From: Hydrogenophilus sp.
GTDB taxonomy: Bacteria > Pseudomonadota > Gammaproteobacteria > Burkholderiales > Thiobacillaceae
NCBI GenBank assembly: GCA_020725195.1
Contig: DYFL01000012.1
Span: forward strand, 1 to 55,642
Direction of reading: 5' to 3'
Length of the DNA: 55,642 nucleotides
Part shown: piece after piece, positions 15,717 through 24,755 of the stretch
Layout of the letters: each line of letters starts with the position of its first letter
How positions within the stretch are numbered: the stretch's first letter is position 1
Position numbers and translations under genes: made by a program
Notes under the pieces: model-generated
What the model was told of the DNA's origin: nothing
The model's database searches: none
What the model saw: the letters and a program-made list of their open reading frames with translations, nothing else

Positions 15717-16166
15717 GCCGCCGAGGCAGGCGGCCTGTGCCGCCGGATGGCGAGGCCTGAGGCTGAAGTCTTGGGAAAGGCTTCCGGACGGAAGCGAGGA
15801 TGGAAGTGGTCGGGGTGAGAGGATTCGAACCTCCGGCCTCTACGCCTTCCCGAACGCATATTCAGTTCAAGGATTCATGCGGTCCTCCAGATAATAGAAT
15901 TAGCCCATTCCAGCCTGCCGCCCATGCGGCGAGTCTGAATATTCCGGCAACCCATCGATCCATAAGGCTTTATCTGCGTTCATCGGCGTCATATGCGGAT
16001 TCAAGGATCATCCGCGTGCTGAGTATTTGGCTAAGAAGCCGGGGTAAAGACGACCGAGCTATACCACTTTGTCCAGCCCTCGCTATCTGCCGGGCTTGCG
16101 GAAATCGGTCTCACACGGGTGGCGAACTTTCCGCCCTGGTGATACTCTCAGCAGCTGATATCATTG
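15717..16166. other. 450-bp gene-free stretch with repeats
   Basis: Besides the tRNA-Pro fragment it holds a degenerate dispersed repeat (TTTATCTGCGTTCATCGGCG with ATGCGGATTC, about 15968-16003) and two copies of TTCAAGGAT (near 15867 and 16000). No supported gene was found. Confidence 0.45.
15807..15844 (-). repeat. tRNA-Pro 3'-end fragment (att-like direct repeat)
   Basis: These 38 bp are identical to the 3' part of the intact tRNA-Pro(CGG) at 41559-41596 (CCA end, acceptor strand, T-arm, variable loop, part of the anticodon stem), in the same orientation. After a 3-base insertion the anticodon-loop sequence TCCCGAACG also follows. The rest of a tRNA is missing. It lies 3' of the intact gene, as a distal att site would. 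It could equally be a relict of a duplicated tRNA. Confidence 0.75.
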
Positions 16167-16532
16167 ATGATGACGGCCAAGCGTGACCACACCCTTGACA
16201 CCCTGCTGGACCTGGACGGTCTGACCCTGGTGCTGGAGGACGGCTGGTGGGTGAAATGCCGGGTCTGGCTGGTCGAGCCGGACGAGGCGCGGCCCCACGG
16301 CATCCGCTACGAGCTGACCCTGCATGACCGGGGCAACCGGCGGGTGTTCGGCTACGACAACGCCCACGCCGTGGAGCGGCCCGGCGGCCGGTTCGTGGAA
16401 CAGCCCCGCGAGTACGACCATGTGCACCGCGGGGCGAAGGACCCCGGCCAGCCCTACGCCTTCGAGAGCGCGGGCCGGCTGGTGGAGGATTTCTGGAAAG
16501 GCGTGTACGCCATCGTCGGAGAACACACATGA
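16167..16532 (+). CDS. DUF6516 putative toxin
   Basis: A 121-aa protein matching the DUF6516 toxin-like family: LDTLLDLDGLTLVLEDGWWVKC, then RPHGIRYELTLHDRGNRRVFGYDNAHAV, and a C-terminal VHRG...FESAGRLVEDFWKGV. The stop overlaps the ATG of the HTH gene by 4 bp (16529-16532), as expected for a toxin-antitoxin operon. ATGs at 16167 and 16170 are both possible. Activity has not been shown from sequence. Confidence 0.78.
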   Translation: MMTAKRDHTLDTLLDLDGLTLVLEDGWWVKCRVWLVEPDEARPHGIRYELTLHDRGNRRVFGYDNAHAVERPGGRFVEQPREYDHVHRGAKDPGQPYAFESAGRLVEDFWKGVYAIVGEHT

Positions 16533-16966
16533 GCGCAGCCAAGGTCATCCGCGCGGGCATCATGCCCATGGACGCCATGCGGGCCTACACCCTCGCCATC
16601 GCCCGCGGCGAGCACAAGCCCAAGGCGGGCGAGCCCAAGGTCTGGTTCACCTCCATGAAGTCGTTCGCGGAGGTGCTCTCCGACGAGAACCGCGAGCTGC
16701 TGCGCATCATCTTCGACCGCAAGCCCGAATCCCTCAGCGAGCTGGAGCGCCTGACCGGCCGCCGGGCCAACAACCTCTCCCGCACCCTGCACACCATGGA
16801 GCGCTACGGCCTGGTGCGCCTGGAGGAGGGCCCCAAAGGGCCCGGCCGCCGGGCCGTGCGGCCGGTGGCGGCGGCGCGGGCGGTCAGGCTGGAGGTGGAC
16901 ATTGCGGGCGGGCTGCCGGGGCGCGGCAGGCCGGTGAATAGGCAGGAAGATCGGGTGGCGGCGTGA
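16529..16966 (+). CDS. HTH (MarR-like) putative antitoxin
   Basis: A 145-aa protein. A winged HTH lies at about residues 55-105 (LLRIIFDRKPESLSELERLTG, RANNLSRTLHTMERYGLVRLEEG). The C-terminal 35 residues are Arg/Gly/Ala-rich and probably disordered. It overlaps the DUF6516 gene by 4 bp and is the usual partner of that family. It presumably neutralises the toxin and autoregulates the operon. Confidence 0.8.
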   Translation: MSAAKVIRAGIMPMDAMRAYTLAIARGEHKPKAGEPKVWFTSMKSFAEVLSDENRELLRIIFDRKPESLSELERLTGRRANNLSRTLHTMERYGLVRLEEGPKGPGRRAVRPVAAARAVRLEVDIAGGLPGRGRPVNRQEDRVAA

Positions 16967-17164
16967 AGGCGTGCCACCCGGATCACCGAGGCCGATAAGT
17001 GGAATTGCCTGAGGCCTCTATGACCAAGTGCTCACCAAGGCACTTTGGGGTGCTATCTCAAGTTCCACCGATGACACCAGCCGCACGCTGCAAGGACAGG
17101 AGGAAGCCGCTGGCATTCGGCCATCCAGGCGCGGGCTTGCAATAACGGGGCCACTCCCCCGATT

Positions 17165-18208
17165 TCAGCAGCAGGATGCGGCAGTGCCCGGATTGCCGCC
17201 ATCGAACGGAAGCCCGCCGCCACAGCCCGTGAAGATCCCGTAATGCCGGCTGAAGTCGCCGATGAAGTCGAAGTGTCCCATGAAGCGGCTGTCATGCAGC
17301 ATGCGCCAGGTGTTGCCGCACACCGGGAACACTCGGCCGGACTCGATGACGTGGTGCTTGTCCAGGATGAACCGCCGCTCGTGCCCCGGAATGCCGCCCC
17401 GGTAGACCACCGCCTGGCCGTAGTCCTCGCAGTCCGGCTCAAGCCCGTCCAGCTTGAACAGCCGGTAGGTGGCGGAATGGAAGCCGATACCTGCGGTGCG
17501 CCCGGCCAGGTCGGGATCGGTGACGGCGATGGGGCGGTCTTCCACCAGGCGCGGGTCGGCGAAGCCATGGCGGCGTGCCAGGTGCTGGAAGTCGTTCCAG
17601 TACAGGGCGCCGCCCAGGCACTCGCCGTACAGTACCGGGTCGTTGCGCAGCGCGGCCGGTAGCCGGCGTTCGGCGTAGACGTCGGAGAAATAGAACTCGC
17701 CGCCCGGCTTCAGCAGCCTGTGGACCTCGCGCAGCACCGCATCCTTGTCGGGGGAGAGGTTGACCACGCAGTTGGACACCACCACGTCGAAGCCGGCGTC
17801 TTCCAGGCCCAATCGATCCAGGTGCTCGATGTAGCCGAGCCGGAATTCCACGTTGTTACGGGCAAATCCGAAGGCCTGGCGGTGATGCTCGCGGTGCCGT
17901 TCGGCCACCGCCAGTTGTTCATCGGTCATGTCCACGCCCACGACCCGGCCCCGCTCCCCGACCATCTGCGCCAGGGCGTAGACGTCGCGGCCCGAGCCGC
18001 AGCCCAGGTCGAGCACGCGGCAGCCGTCCAGCAGCGGCGGGCAGACCAGGCCGCAGCCGTAGTAGCGCGACATCACTTCCGGATGGATGCGCGCCAGCAG
18101 GGGCTTGAGCCATTCGGGCATCCGGCTGGCGTCGCAGCAGGCAGTGGTGCGCAGGTCCGCCGTGCCTTGCAACTGGCGGCCGTAGTAGTCCTTGACGAGT
18201 TCATGCAT
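17165..18208 (-). CDS. arsM: Arsenite S-adenosylmethionine methyltransferase
   Basis: A 347-aa SAM-dependent methyltransferase of the ArsM type. It has VLDLGCGSGRD (SAM motif I, about 66-75), a GVDMTDEQLAVA segment, and the ArsM signature VVSNCVVNLSPDK with C147. Further cysteines are C24-C25 and C52 (YGCGLVC), and a C-terminal VCGNTWRML. These fit the thiolate ligands for As(III). The C-terminal extension ending in ASCC matches the longer form associated with arsenosugar loci. The start at 18208 overlaps the end of the upstream FAD oxidoreductase by 8 bp. It is the last gene of the operon. Confidence 0.92.
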   Translation of the reverse strand: MHELVKDYYGRQLQGTADLRTTACCDASRMPEWLKPLLARIHPEVMSRYYGCGLVCPPLLDGCRVLDLGCGSGRDVYALAQMVGERGRVVGVDMTDEQLAVAERHREHHRQAFGFARNNVEFRLGYIEHLDRLGLEDAGFDVVVSNCVVNLSPDKDAVLREVHRLLKPGGEFYFSDVYAERRLPAALRNDPVLYGECLGGALYWNDFQHLARRHGFADPRLVEDRPIAVTDPDLAGRTAGIGFHSATYRLFKLDGLEPDCEDYGQAVVYRGGIPGHERRFILDKHHVIESGRVFPVCGNTWRMLHDSRFMGHFDFIGDFSRHYGIFTGCGGGLPFDGGNPGTAASCC

Positions 18209-19355
18209 GGCGGTCTCCTCTTGGCCTCTGGACAGGCGCGGATTCGGAACAGTGGTGGCGCCGGATGAAGCGCCGGTCGATGGCATCCTTCCAGCGCCAC
18301 AGCCAGGCGCCGCCGGCGCCGAACGGCCCCCACTGGCCGATGGCCCGGCCATCGCCGGTATTGAGCAGGGCGAGTGTCCGGCGCCGGGGGCGGTAGCGGC
18401 GAAGTGCGCCTCCGGCCAGGTCGGCGCGCAGGTTGTGCGCCAGGACCGGGCCCTGGCGCACGGCATGGACGCCGGCCTTGGGCAGGCTGAAGGGGAAGGC
18501 GGCGCAGTCGCCCACCGCCCACACCTCGGCGTGGCTCACGCTGCGCAGATGCGCGTCCACCCGGACGAAACCGCGTTCATCCAGTGCCAGACCGCTGCCG
18601 GCCAGCTCCGGCGGGGCGGCGGCGCCTGAACACCAGAGCAGCCGGTCCATGGGCAGGGCGAGGCCTCGGGCGTCCTGAAGGATGTGGCCGGAGAGGGCCG
18701 AGGCGGTCATGCCCAGATGCAGGATCACCCCGCGCCTGGCGAGTTCGTCCCGCACCCGTCTCCGCGCCCCTGCGGACCAGCCGGGCAGAGCGACCGGGGC
18801 GCGGCTGACCAGATGCCACTGCCAGTTCACCTGGGGGGCGAGCCGGGGCAGGCGCCGGCTGATGGCCAGCGGCACCTCGATGCCGGCGGCGCCCGCGCCC
18901 ACCACGGCGACCCGCCGAGTCGTGCCGCGGGGCAGGCGGGCGGCCTCGCCGCGCCAGATTGCCCATGTCGCGGGAAGGGCCTGCAGGGGCCGCAGGCTCA
19001 GGCCTTCCGTCCCCGGTGGCCGCCGGATGCCGGAGCCCTGGTTCAGGGACAGCCGGTCATAGTCCAGGCCCCGCCCCCCCTGGAGTTCGATGCGGCGTGT
19101 GTCGGCATGGATCCGGGTGAGCTGGGCGAGTATCAGCTCGACACCGGCGCGGGCGGCCAGGGCCGCGATGTCGATGGTGAGCTCGTCCCAGCGGTATTGT
19201 CCGGCCAGCCAGCCCGGCACCATGCCGGAATAGGCGGCCCGGGCGTGCGGGCTGACGAGCACGACGTCCGCCTCGGGCCAGGGGCGTGCGGCGAGGTCGC
19301 GCAGCACCGCCAGGTGGGCATGGCCGGCCCCGGCCAGGACGAGGCGCGGCCTCAT
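18201..19355 (-). CDS. FAD/NAD(P)-dependent oxidoreductase, SelD-N-terminal-domain-like (TIGR03169 type)
   Basis: A 384-aa flavoprotein with an NDH-2-like layout. The N-terminal motif LVLAGAGHAHLAVLRDL (residues 5-21) is the GAGHAH variant found in the 'N-terminal to SelD' oxidoreductase family. A second dinucleotide motif is VAVVGAGAAGIEV. The FAD-binding C-terminal segment is VWAVGDCAAF. No active-site disulfide is seen. It overlaps both neighbours (4 bp with the PiT gene, 8 bp with arsM), so it belongs to the arsenosugar-type operon. Its redox partner is unknown. Confidence 0.85.
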   Translation of the reverse strand: MRPRLVLAGAGHAHLAVLRDLAARPWPEADVVLVSPHARAAYSGMVPGWLAGQYRWDELTIDIAALAARAGVELILAQLTRIHADTRRIELQGGRGLDYDRLSLNQGSGIRRPPGTEGLSLRPLQALPATWAIWRGEAARLPRGTTRRVAVVGAGAAGIEVPLAISRRLPRLAPQVNWQWHLVSRAPVALPGWSAGARRRVRDELARRGVILHLGMTASALSGHILQDARGLALPMDRLLWCSGAAAPPELAGSGLALDERGFVRVDAHLRSVSHAEVWAVGDCAAFPFSLPKAGVHAVRQGPVLAHNLRADLAGGALRRYRPRRRTLALLNTGDGRAIGQWGPFGAGGAWLWRWKDAIDRRFIRRHHCSESAPVQRPRGDRHA

Positions 19356-20500
19356 GCCAGGCCCCCTGCGCTGAATGCCCCGTAGAGCCCCGCCCCCAAG
19401 GCCAGCCCCAGCGGCAGGGTGGCGATCCAGGCGAGGAGGATGTGGACACTGGTGCGCCAGTTGCACTTGCCGTTCACGATGCCGATGCCGAAGATCGCGC
19501 CGGTGGCGACATGGGTGGTGGATACCGGCAGGCCCAGGTGCGAGGCGCCCAGGACCAGGCCTGCGGTCACCAGGTTGGCGGTCAGACCCTGGCCGTGGTT
19601 CAGCGCGGTGATGCGCCGGCTCAGGGTTTGCGCCACCTTGCGGCCCTGGACCAGGCCGCCGGCGGCCATGACCAGGGCGATGAGCACGAAGACCCACGCG
19701 GGCTGGGTCTCGCCGCCGAGGCTGGCGGCCGCCAGGAGCAGGGCGGCGATCTTGGGCGTGTCGTTGACGGCGCGGGCGAAGCAGACGTTGCCGGCGCTGA
19801 GCAGGTGCAGGGCATGCACTGCCGAGTGCGTATCCATGCCGACAAAGCGCCCTCCGTAGCGTTCCGCGCAGACCGGCAGCTCGCCGATGGCCACGCCGAC
19901 CCCGGGGGCCGGCACGGCCAAGGCGGCAGCCGGGCCCCCCGCGGGCAGCGTGCCGGAAGGATAGGCCTCGCCCACGCAGACGCAGCCCGCGTCGCCCATG
20001 CCCAGGCCGCGCCGCACTCGGTGCAGGAGCAGATACAGCAGCCAGGTCAGGGCGATGGCGAGCAGGGGGCTCAGGAGCAAGGGCTGGGCGAACTTGTTGC
20101 CCAGCCCGGCCCAGTCGATCCCGTCGCTGCTGGCCATCAGGGCCGCGCCGACCAGCGCCCCGGTCAGGGCATGGGTGGTGGAAGTGGGCATGCCGAGCAG
20201 CGTGGCCAGCAGCACCGTCGCTCCCGCGCCGATGCCGACGGCCGCGAGCACGGCGTCGTTCACGGTACCAGGGGGGACCAGGCCGTTGCCGCTGAAGGTC
20301 TGCACCATCCCCTGGGCGAGCCACACCGAAACCAGGCTGCCGGCCACGGTGGCGACGGTGGCCCAGGCCAATGCGGAACGGTAGCCCAGCGCGCCGCTGC
20401 CGTAGAGCGTGGCGACCCCCTTGAAGTTGTCGTTGGCGCCGTTGCTCCAGGCGAGCCAGAGGCAGCCGCAGACGACCAGCAACAGAGGCCAGGTGGTCAT
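19352..20500 (-). CDS. PiT-family inorganic phosphate (arsenate?) transporter
   Basis: A 382-aa integral membrane protein. It has both PiT signature repeats: SNGANDNFKGVATLYG near residues 19-34, and CFARAVNDTPKIAALL in the second half, plus paired TSTTHALTGALVGAAL and VSTTHVATGAIFGIG segments. It is a low-affinity phosphate:cation symporter by family. In this operon context it may move arsenate or phosphate. It has 4-bp overlaps with both neighbouring genes. Confidence 0.92.
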   Translation of the reverse strand: MTTWPLLLVVCGCLWLAWSNGANDNFKGVATLYGSGALGYRSALAWATVATVAGSLVSVWLAQGMVQTFSGNGLVPPGTVNDAVLAAVGIGAGATVLLATLLGMPTSTTHALTGALVGAALMASSDGIDWAGLGNKFAQPLLLSPLLAIALTWLLYLLLHRVRRGLGMGDAGCVCVGEAYPSGTLPAGGPAAALAVPAPGVGVAIGELPVCAERYGGRFVGMDTHSAVHALHLLSAGNVCFARAVNDTPKIAALLLAAASLGGETQPAWVFVLIALVMAAGGLVQGRKVAQTLSRRITALNHGQGLTANLVTAGLVLGASHLGLPVSTTHVATGAIFGIGIVNGKCNWRTSVHILLAWIATLPLGLALGAGLYGAFSAGGLA

Positions 20501-21141
20501 GGCCGGTTCCCCCGGGCATGGGGCCTTGCCGTGAGGCCGAGGTCATCCGGCAGATGGACGAGGTCGGCGGGCTCGTCGACGTCGTGCAACTCCGCACCCA
20601 CCGCCACGCGCCAGTGCAGCGCCGCCATGCGCGCGAGGGTCAGCCCGGCCACCTGCGCGGTGCTCCAGGGGATGCCATCGAACACGCCGGCATGGAAGGC
20701 CCCGAGCCCCAGCAGCGTATAGCCGCCGTCTGCGGCGGGATAGAGCACGGCGTCGCGGCCCTCCAGCGCCGCGGCCGCCTCGCGCAGACGCCGGGCGGAC
20801 AGGGCGGGGCAATCGGTGCCGATCAGCAGCGCGCGCTCGCCCCGATCCAGCGTGCGCCGGGCGGCGCGGGCCATGCGTGCGCCCAGGTCGCCTTCGCCCT
20901 GGCCGCTGGCGATCACCCCCGGGGGCAGGGACCAGCCCGCCCAGTCCGGCTCGCCGAAGGCCGGGCTCGCGCACAGTTCCACCGGGCCGACGGCGGCCGC
21001 AAGGGCCGCATCCAGGGTGTAGCTCAGCAGGCTGCGGGCCAGACGTGCCGCGCCCGCCGCGCCCAGGGCGGGGATGAGCCGGGTCTTGACCCGGCCTGGG
21101 GCGGGCGCCTTGGCGAACACCAGGATGCGGGTGGCGGTCAT
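20497..21141 (-). CDS. TIGR04282 / DUF2064-type nucleotidyl-glycosyltransferase
   Basis: A 214-aa GT-A-like protein. It has RILVFAKAPAPGRVKTRL (residues 5-22, nucleotide-binding start), RALLIGTDCPALSARRL (metal-binding DCP motif), and the conserved YPAADGGYTLLGL. The family normally sits beside TIGR04283 glycosyltransferases, often with ArsS/ArsM-type genes, as here. A role in making or transferring the sugar part of an arsenosugar is plausible, but inferred. The start 21141 overlaps the preceding gene by 4 bp. Confidence 0.88.
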   Translation of the reverse strand: MTATRILVFAKAPAPGRVKTRLIPALGAAGAARLARSLLSYTLDAALAAAVGPVELCASPAFGEPDWAGWSLPPGVIASGQGEGDLGARMARAARRTLDRGERALLIGTDCPALSARRLREAAAALEGRDAVLYPAADGGYTLLGLGAFHAGVFDGIPWSTAQVAGLTLARMAALHWRVAVGAELHDVDEPADLVHLPDDLGLTARPHARGNRP

Positions 21142-21836
21142 TCGGCCCCCTCGCGCATCGTCCGCGGGGCGTGATACCGGGACGCCAGCCGCGCTGCCGG
21201 CACGCCTCGCCAGTAATCGAAGCGCAGCCGCCACATGAGCATGATCGCGCGTCCGACGCCCATCGCCTCCCAGCGCCGGCCGGAGGTGACCGCCCGCTCG
21301 CGCAGGCAGGCGGGCCGCCCCAGCCGCTTCAGGCGCCGGGACAGCTCGATGTCTTCCATCAGGGGCTGATCGGGATAACCGCCGACGGCTGAGAAGGCCG
21401 CGCGACTGACGAAGATGGCCTGATCGCCGGTGGCAATGCCGGTGAGGCGCGAGCGCAGGTTCATCATCGCGGCGACGGCCCGCAGCATCCGGGGGCGGCC
21501 GGCGATGCGCACGTCGAAACGGCCCCAAAGCCTGCGCCGCAAGGCCGCCCGGACGAGCGGCACGGCGTGTTCCGGCAGGGCCGTGTCGGCATGCAGGAAC
21601 AGCAGCGCGTCGCCCCGGGCCGCGGCCGCGCCGGCATTCATCTGCCGCGCCCGGCCGCGCGAGGCCACCAGCACGCAATCGGCCAGCGGGGACGACCTGG
21701 CCGCCGTATCGTCCTGGCTGCCGCCGTCCACCACGATGACCTCGTGGCCCTGGGCGCGCAGCCCCTGAAGCCGCGCCAGGGTGGCCTCGATGCCAGGCGC
21801 TTCGTCGAGTACGGGAAGGATGACGGACAGTCTCAT
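21138..21836 (-). CDS. TIGR04283-type family 2 glycosyltransferase
   Basis: A 232-aa GT2 enzyme: LSVILPVLDEAPGIEATL (residues 3-20), VIVVDGGSQDDT, a GRARQMNAGAAAARGDALLFLHADT segment with the HAD metal-binding motif, then TGDQAIFVSRAAF and EDIELSRRLKRLG. It has 4-bp overlaps on both sides. It probably acts with the TIGR04282 protein on a sugar intermediate of the same pathway. Confidence 0.9.
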   Translation of the reverse strand: MRLSVILPVLDEAPGIEATLARLQGLRAQGHEVIVVDGGSQDDTAARSSPLADCVLVASRGRARQMNAGAAAARGDALLFLHADTALPEHAVPLVRAALRRRLWGRFDVRIAGRPRMLRAVAAMMNLRSRLTGIATGDQAIFVSRAAFSAVGGYPDQPLMEDIELSRRLKRLGRPACLRERAVTSGRRWEAMGVGRAIMLMWRLRFDYWRGVPAARLASRYHAPRTMREGAE

Positions 21837-22609
21837 GGTTTGCGGTTCAGACCCCAGTCGTAGTCGAGGTAATCCAGTTGCAGGACGCCCTTGCGCAGCG
21901 CCCCGGCCTGGGCTTCCGACAAACCCAGTGCCTGGGCCTGGCCCGCGAGAAAGCCGGGCACGCCGCCGGCGCGGGAGAAATCGCCGCCATACCACTTGAA
22001 GAGGCTGGAGACCCTGAGCTTGCCGTCCACCAGGCGGTTGCGGCTGCGGTCGGCCAGGAACCGCCGGGCCGCGTCGTCGAGCTGGGCATCGAGCCTGTCG
22101 CCCGCATAGGCCTCCGGACGCAGGGCCGGACAGCCGATGCTGGCGCAGTTCACGGCGAAATGGATGCGCGGGTCGTCGTATGCCCCCCTGGCGCGGATCA
22201 TCCCGTGTTCGATGTCGTCCAGCGAGCGGGTCCGGCCCAACAGCGGGATGAAGGCCTTCTTCCAGGGGCTGGAAAACAGCCCGCCAAGATCCTTGATGGA
22301 GTCGAGCCCGGGCCAGGCGGTCAGGATCAGTTCTACCGTCCAGGCGTTGTAGGCGTTGATCAGGAAGGCGAGCCGCTCGTTCTTCGGCCAGCGCTGGAAG
22401 TCCTCGGGCCGCACCGCCGCCAGGCCGTCGAGATAGCCCTCGAGCGCGGGGCGCTCCTGCGCCATGCCGGCGTAGTCCACCACGGTCGCCACTCCGCCCC
22501 GGACGGGCAGGACATGGCGCTTGAGCAGGCCGTCCCAGGCGCCGTGGTCGTAGGCCTGGGCGAGCGTGGCGCCGAACAGGCAGAGCAGGATGAGCAATGC
22601 CCGTTTCAT
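21833..22609 (-). CDS. DUF547 secreted protein
   Basis: A 258-aa exported protein with a signal peptide (residues 1 to about 19, ending AQA-YDH). The DUF547 core is visible: RLAFLINAYNAWTVELIL, DDIEHGMIR, DPRIHFAVNCASIGCPALRPEAY, and KWYGGDF. The Asn, His and Cys residues of VNCASIGCP suggest a papain/transglutaminase-like fold. The function is not established. It is encoded between the glycosyltransferases and the reductase fusion, with 4-bp overlaps. Confidence 0.88.
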   Translation of the reverse strand: MKRALLILLCLFGATLAQAYDHGAWDGLLKRHVLPVRGGVATVVDYAGMAQERPALEGYLDGLAAVRPEDFQRWPKNERLAFLINAYNAWTVELILTAWPGLDSIKDLGGLFSSPWKKAFIPLLGRTRSLDDIEHGMIRARGAYDDPRIHFAVNCASIGCPALRPEAYAGDRLDAQLDDAARRFLADRSRNRLVDGKLRVSSLFKWYGGDFSRAGGVPGFLAGQAQALGLSEAQAGALRKGVLQLDYLDYDWGLNRKP

Positions 22610-24744
22610 CCCCGCCTCCAGGCATGAAAGCGCCCCAGCCAGGCGAGCGCCGCCTGCGGCGCGTGGGCGCGTTTCCATTCCCCGGCAGCGTATTTGGCCG
22701 CCTCGCTCCAGGTGGGATAGGGGTGGATGGTGGCGAGTATCTTGTTGAGCCCCAGGCCGTGCTTCATGGCCAGGGTGAACTCGGCCAGCATCTCCCCGGC
22801 ATGCTCGCCGACGATGGTGGCGCCGAGGATCCTGTCCTTGCCGGGCGGGGTGAGCACCTTGACGTAGCCGCGGGCGGCGCGCTCGGTGAGGGCGCGGTCC
22901 AGGTCGTCGAGGCCGTAGCGGGTGACCTCGAAGGCGATGCCCCGCTCCCGGGCCTCCGCCTCGGACAGGCCCACCGTGGCCACCTCCGGATCGGTGAAGG
23001 TGACCCGGGGGATGACGCGGTAATCCGCCCTGAAGCGCTTCACCCCGGCGAACAGGGCGTTGACCGCCGCATACCAGGCCTGGTGGGCGGCGGTGTGGGT
23101 GAACTGATAGGGGCCGGCCACGTCGCCGCAGGCGTAGATGTTGGGATAGCGGGTTTGCAGGTATTCGTTGGTCTCGATGGTGCCGGCCTTCGTGAGCGGG
23201 ATGCCCAGTTCCTCCAGGCCGAAGCCGGCGACGCGTGCGCGGCGGCCGGTGGCGCAAAGCAGCACGTCGAAAGGCAGCGCCTCCTCCGTGTCGCCCCGGC
23301 GCACGACCAGCCGTTGCTCGCCGCCCGCCACCTCGCAGCGCAGCGTTTCCGTCCCGGTCCAGAGTTGCACGCCGTCGGCGCGCAGCGCCGCCTCCACGAG
23401 GGCGACGGCATCCGCGTCTTCCCTGCCCATGATGCCGGAACGCGCCACCTGGGCGACCTGGCAGCCGAGGCGGGCGAAGGCCTGGGCCAGCTCGCAGCCG
23501 ATGGGCCCGCCGCCCAGCACCACCAGGCGCCGGGGCAGCCCGGTCAGCGACCAGACCGTGTCCGAGGTGACATGGCGCACCGATTCGATGCCGGGAATCC
23601 TCGGGATGACCGGGCTCGCGCCGGTGGCGATGACGATGGCGCGGGTGCTCAGGGTGCGCCGGCCCGCGCCGGTGGTGACCTCGACGCTCCACGGCGAGGT
23701 GATGCGCGCCCGGCCCTGGATGACTTCCACGCCGAGGCGGGTGTAGCGCTCGACAGAATCATGGGGCTCGACCCGGCGCACCACGTCCTGCACCCGCGCC
23801 ATCACCTCGCCTGGATCGGCCTGCGCCCGGGCGTCCCGGACGCCCAGCATCCCGGCCTCCCGGACCTGCTTCATGAGGCGGGCGCTGCGGATCAGCGCCT
23901 TGGAGGGCACGCAGCCGTAGTTGAGGCAGTCGCCGCCCATCTTGTGGCCCTCGATGAGCGTCACACGGGCCTTGACGGCGGCGGCGATGTAGGCGGTCAC
24001 CAGTCCCCCCGCGCCCGCGCCGATCACCACCAGGTTGCGGTCGAAGCGCCGGGGCCGCGTCCAGCCGGCATGGACCCTGCGGGCCCGGAGCCAGTCCACG
24101 GCCTTCCTGGCCAGCAGCGGGAAGACGCCGAGCAGGGCAAAGGAGCCGATCAGCGCCGGCGAGAGGACGCCCGAGAGGCTCTCGATCCTGGCCAGCTGCG
24201 TCCCTGCGTTCACATAGGCCAGGGTGCCGGCCAGCATGCCGACCTGGCTCACCCAATAGAAGGTGCGGGTCCTGATCGGGGTGAGCCCCATGACCAGGTT
24301 GATGGCGAAGAACGGGAACAGCGGCACCAGGCGCAGGGTGAAGAGGTAGAAGGCGCCGTCTTTCTCCACGCCTGCATTGACGGCGGCGAGCTTGTCGCCG
24401 AAGCGCGACTGCACCCAGTCGCGCAGCAGGAAGCGGGAGGCCAGGAAGGCCAGCGTGGCGCCGAGGCTGGAAGCGAAGGACACCACCAGGGTGCCGACGG
24501 CCAGCCCGAACAGGGCGCCGCCCGCCAGGGTCATCACCGCCGCGCCCGGCAGGGACAGGGCGGTGACCGCCACGTACAGGACGAAATAGGCGCCGATGAC
24601 CGTCAGCGGCCGCTCGGCGTACCAGGCGGCGAAGGTGGCCTGGCTGGCCCTGAGGGCGTCGAGCGTCAGGTAGCGGTCCAGCCCCAGGGCGAAGAACGCC
24701 AGCAGGAGGCCGGCGATGGCGATCAGCAGCAGGAGCCTTTTCAT
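22606..24744 (-). CDS. TVP38/TMEM64 membrane domain fused to a mercuric-reductase-like disulfide oxidoreductase
   Basis: A 712-aa two-part protein. Residues 1 to about 225 form a TVP38/DedA-like membrane domain (TALSLPGAAVMTLAGGALFG, LRLVPLFPFFAINLVMG). From residue 237 the flavoprotein starts with LVVIGAGAGGLVTAYIAA, followed by the redox pair GGDCLNYGCVPSKAL (C273, C278), a central NAD motif (VVLGGGPIGCEL), YACGDVAG, and a dimerisation domain ending with HPYPTWSEA (the HPT/HPY active-site His region). It lacks an N-terminal HMA domain and the C-terminal Cys pair of true MerA. It probably reduces a low-molecular disulfide or metal(loid) substrate at the membrane. It lies 11 bp from arsS. Confidence 0.88.
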   Translation of the reverse strand: MKRLLLLIAIAGLLLAFFALGLDRYLTLDALRASQATFAAWYAERPLTVIGAYFVLYVAVTALSLPGAAVMTLAGGALFGLAVGTLVVSFASSLGATLAFLASRFLLRDWVQSRFGDKLAAVNAGVEKDGAFYLFTLRLVPLFPFFAINLVMGLTPIRTRTFYWVSQVGMLAGTLAYVNAGTQLARIESLSGVLSPALIGSFALLGVFPLLARKAVDWLRARRVHAGWTRPRRFDRNLVVIGAGAGGLVTAYIAAAVKARVTLIEGHKMGGDCLNYGCVPSKALIRSARLMKQVREAGMLGVRDARAQADPGEVMARVQDVVRRVEPHDSVERYTRLGVEVIQGRARITSPWSVEVTTGAGRRTLSTRAIVIATGASPVIPRIPGIESVRHVTSDTVWSLTGLPRRLVVLGGGPIGCELAQAFARLGCQVAQVARSGIMGREDADAVALVEAALRADGVQLWTGTETLRCEVAGGEQRLVVRRGDTEEALPFDVLLCATGRRARVAGFGLEELGIPLTKAGTIETNEYLQTRYPNIYACGDVAGPYQFTHTAAHQAWYAAVNALFAGVKRFRADYRVIPRVTFTDPEVATVGLSEAEARERGIAFEVTRYGLDDLDRALTERAARGYVKVLTPPGKDRILGATIVGEHAGEMLAEFTLAMKHGLGLNKILATIHPYPTWSEAAKYAAGEWKRAHAPQAALAWLGRFHAWRRG

Positions 24745-24755
24745 GGTGCTTTCCT

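Noticed and set aside
16045-16075. A 5' tRNA half (revcomp reads GGTATAGCTCGG) that with 15807-15844 could form an intron-split tRNA
   Set aside because: The segment does not pair with the acceptor strand of the 3' fragment, and the ~200-bp spacer lacks a recognisable group I intron core.
16161-16526. A minus-strand frame opposite the DUF6516 gene
   Set aside because: The plus-strand frame matches DUF6516 and is 4-bp coupled to an HTH gene, so the minus frame is a shadow.
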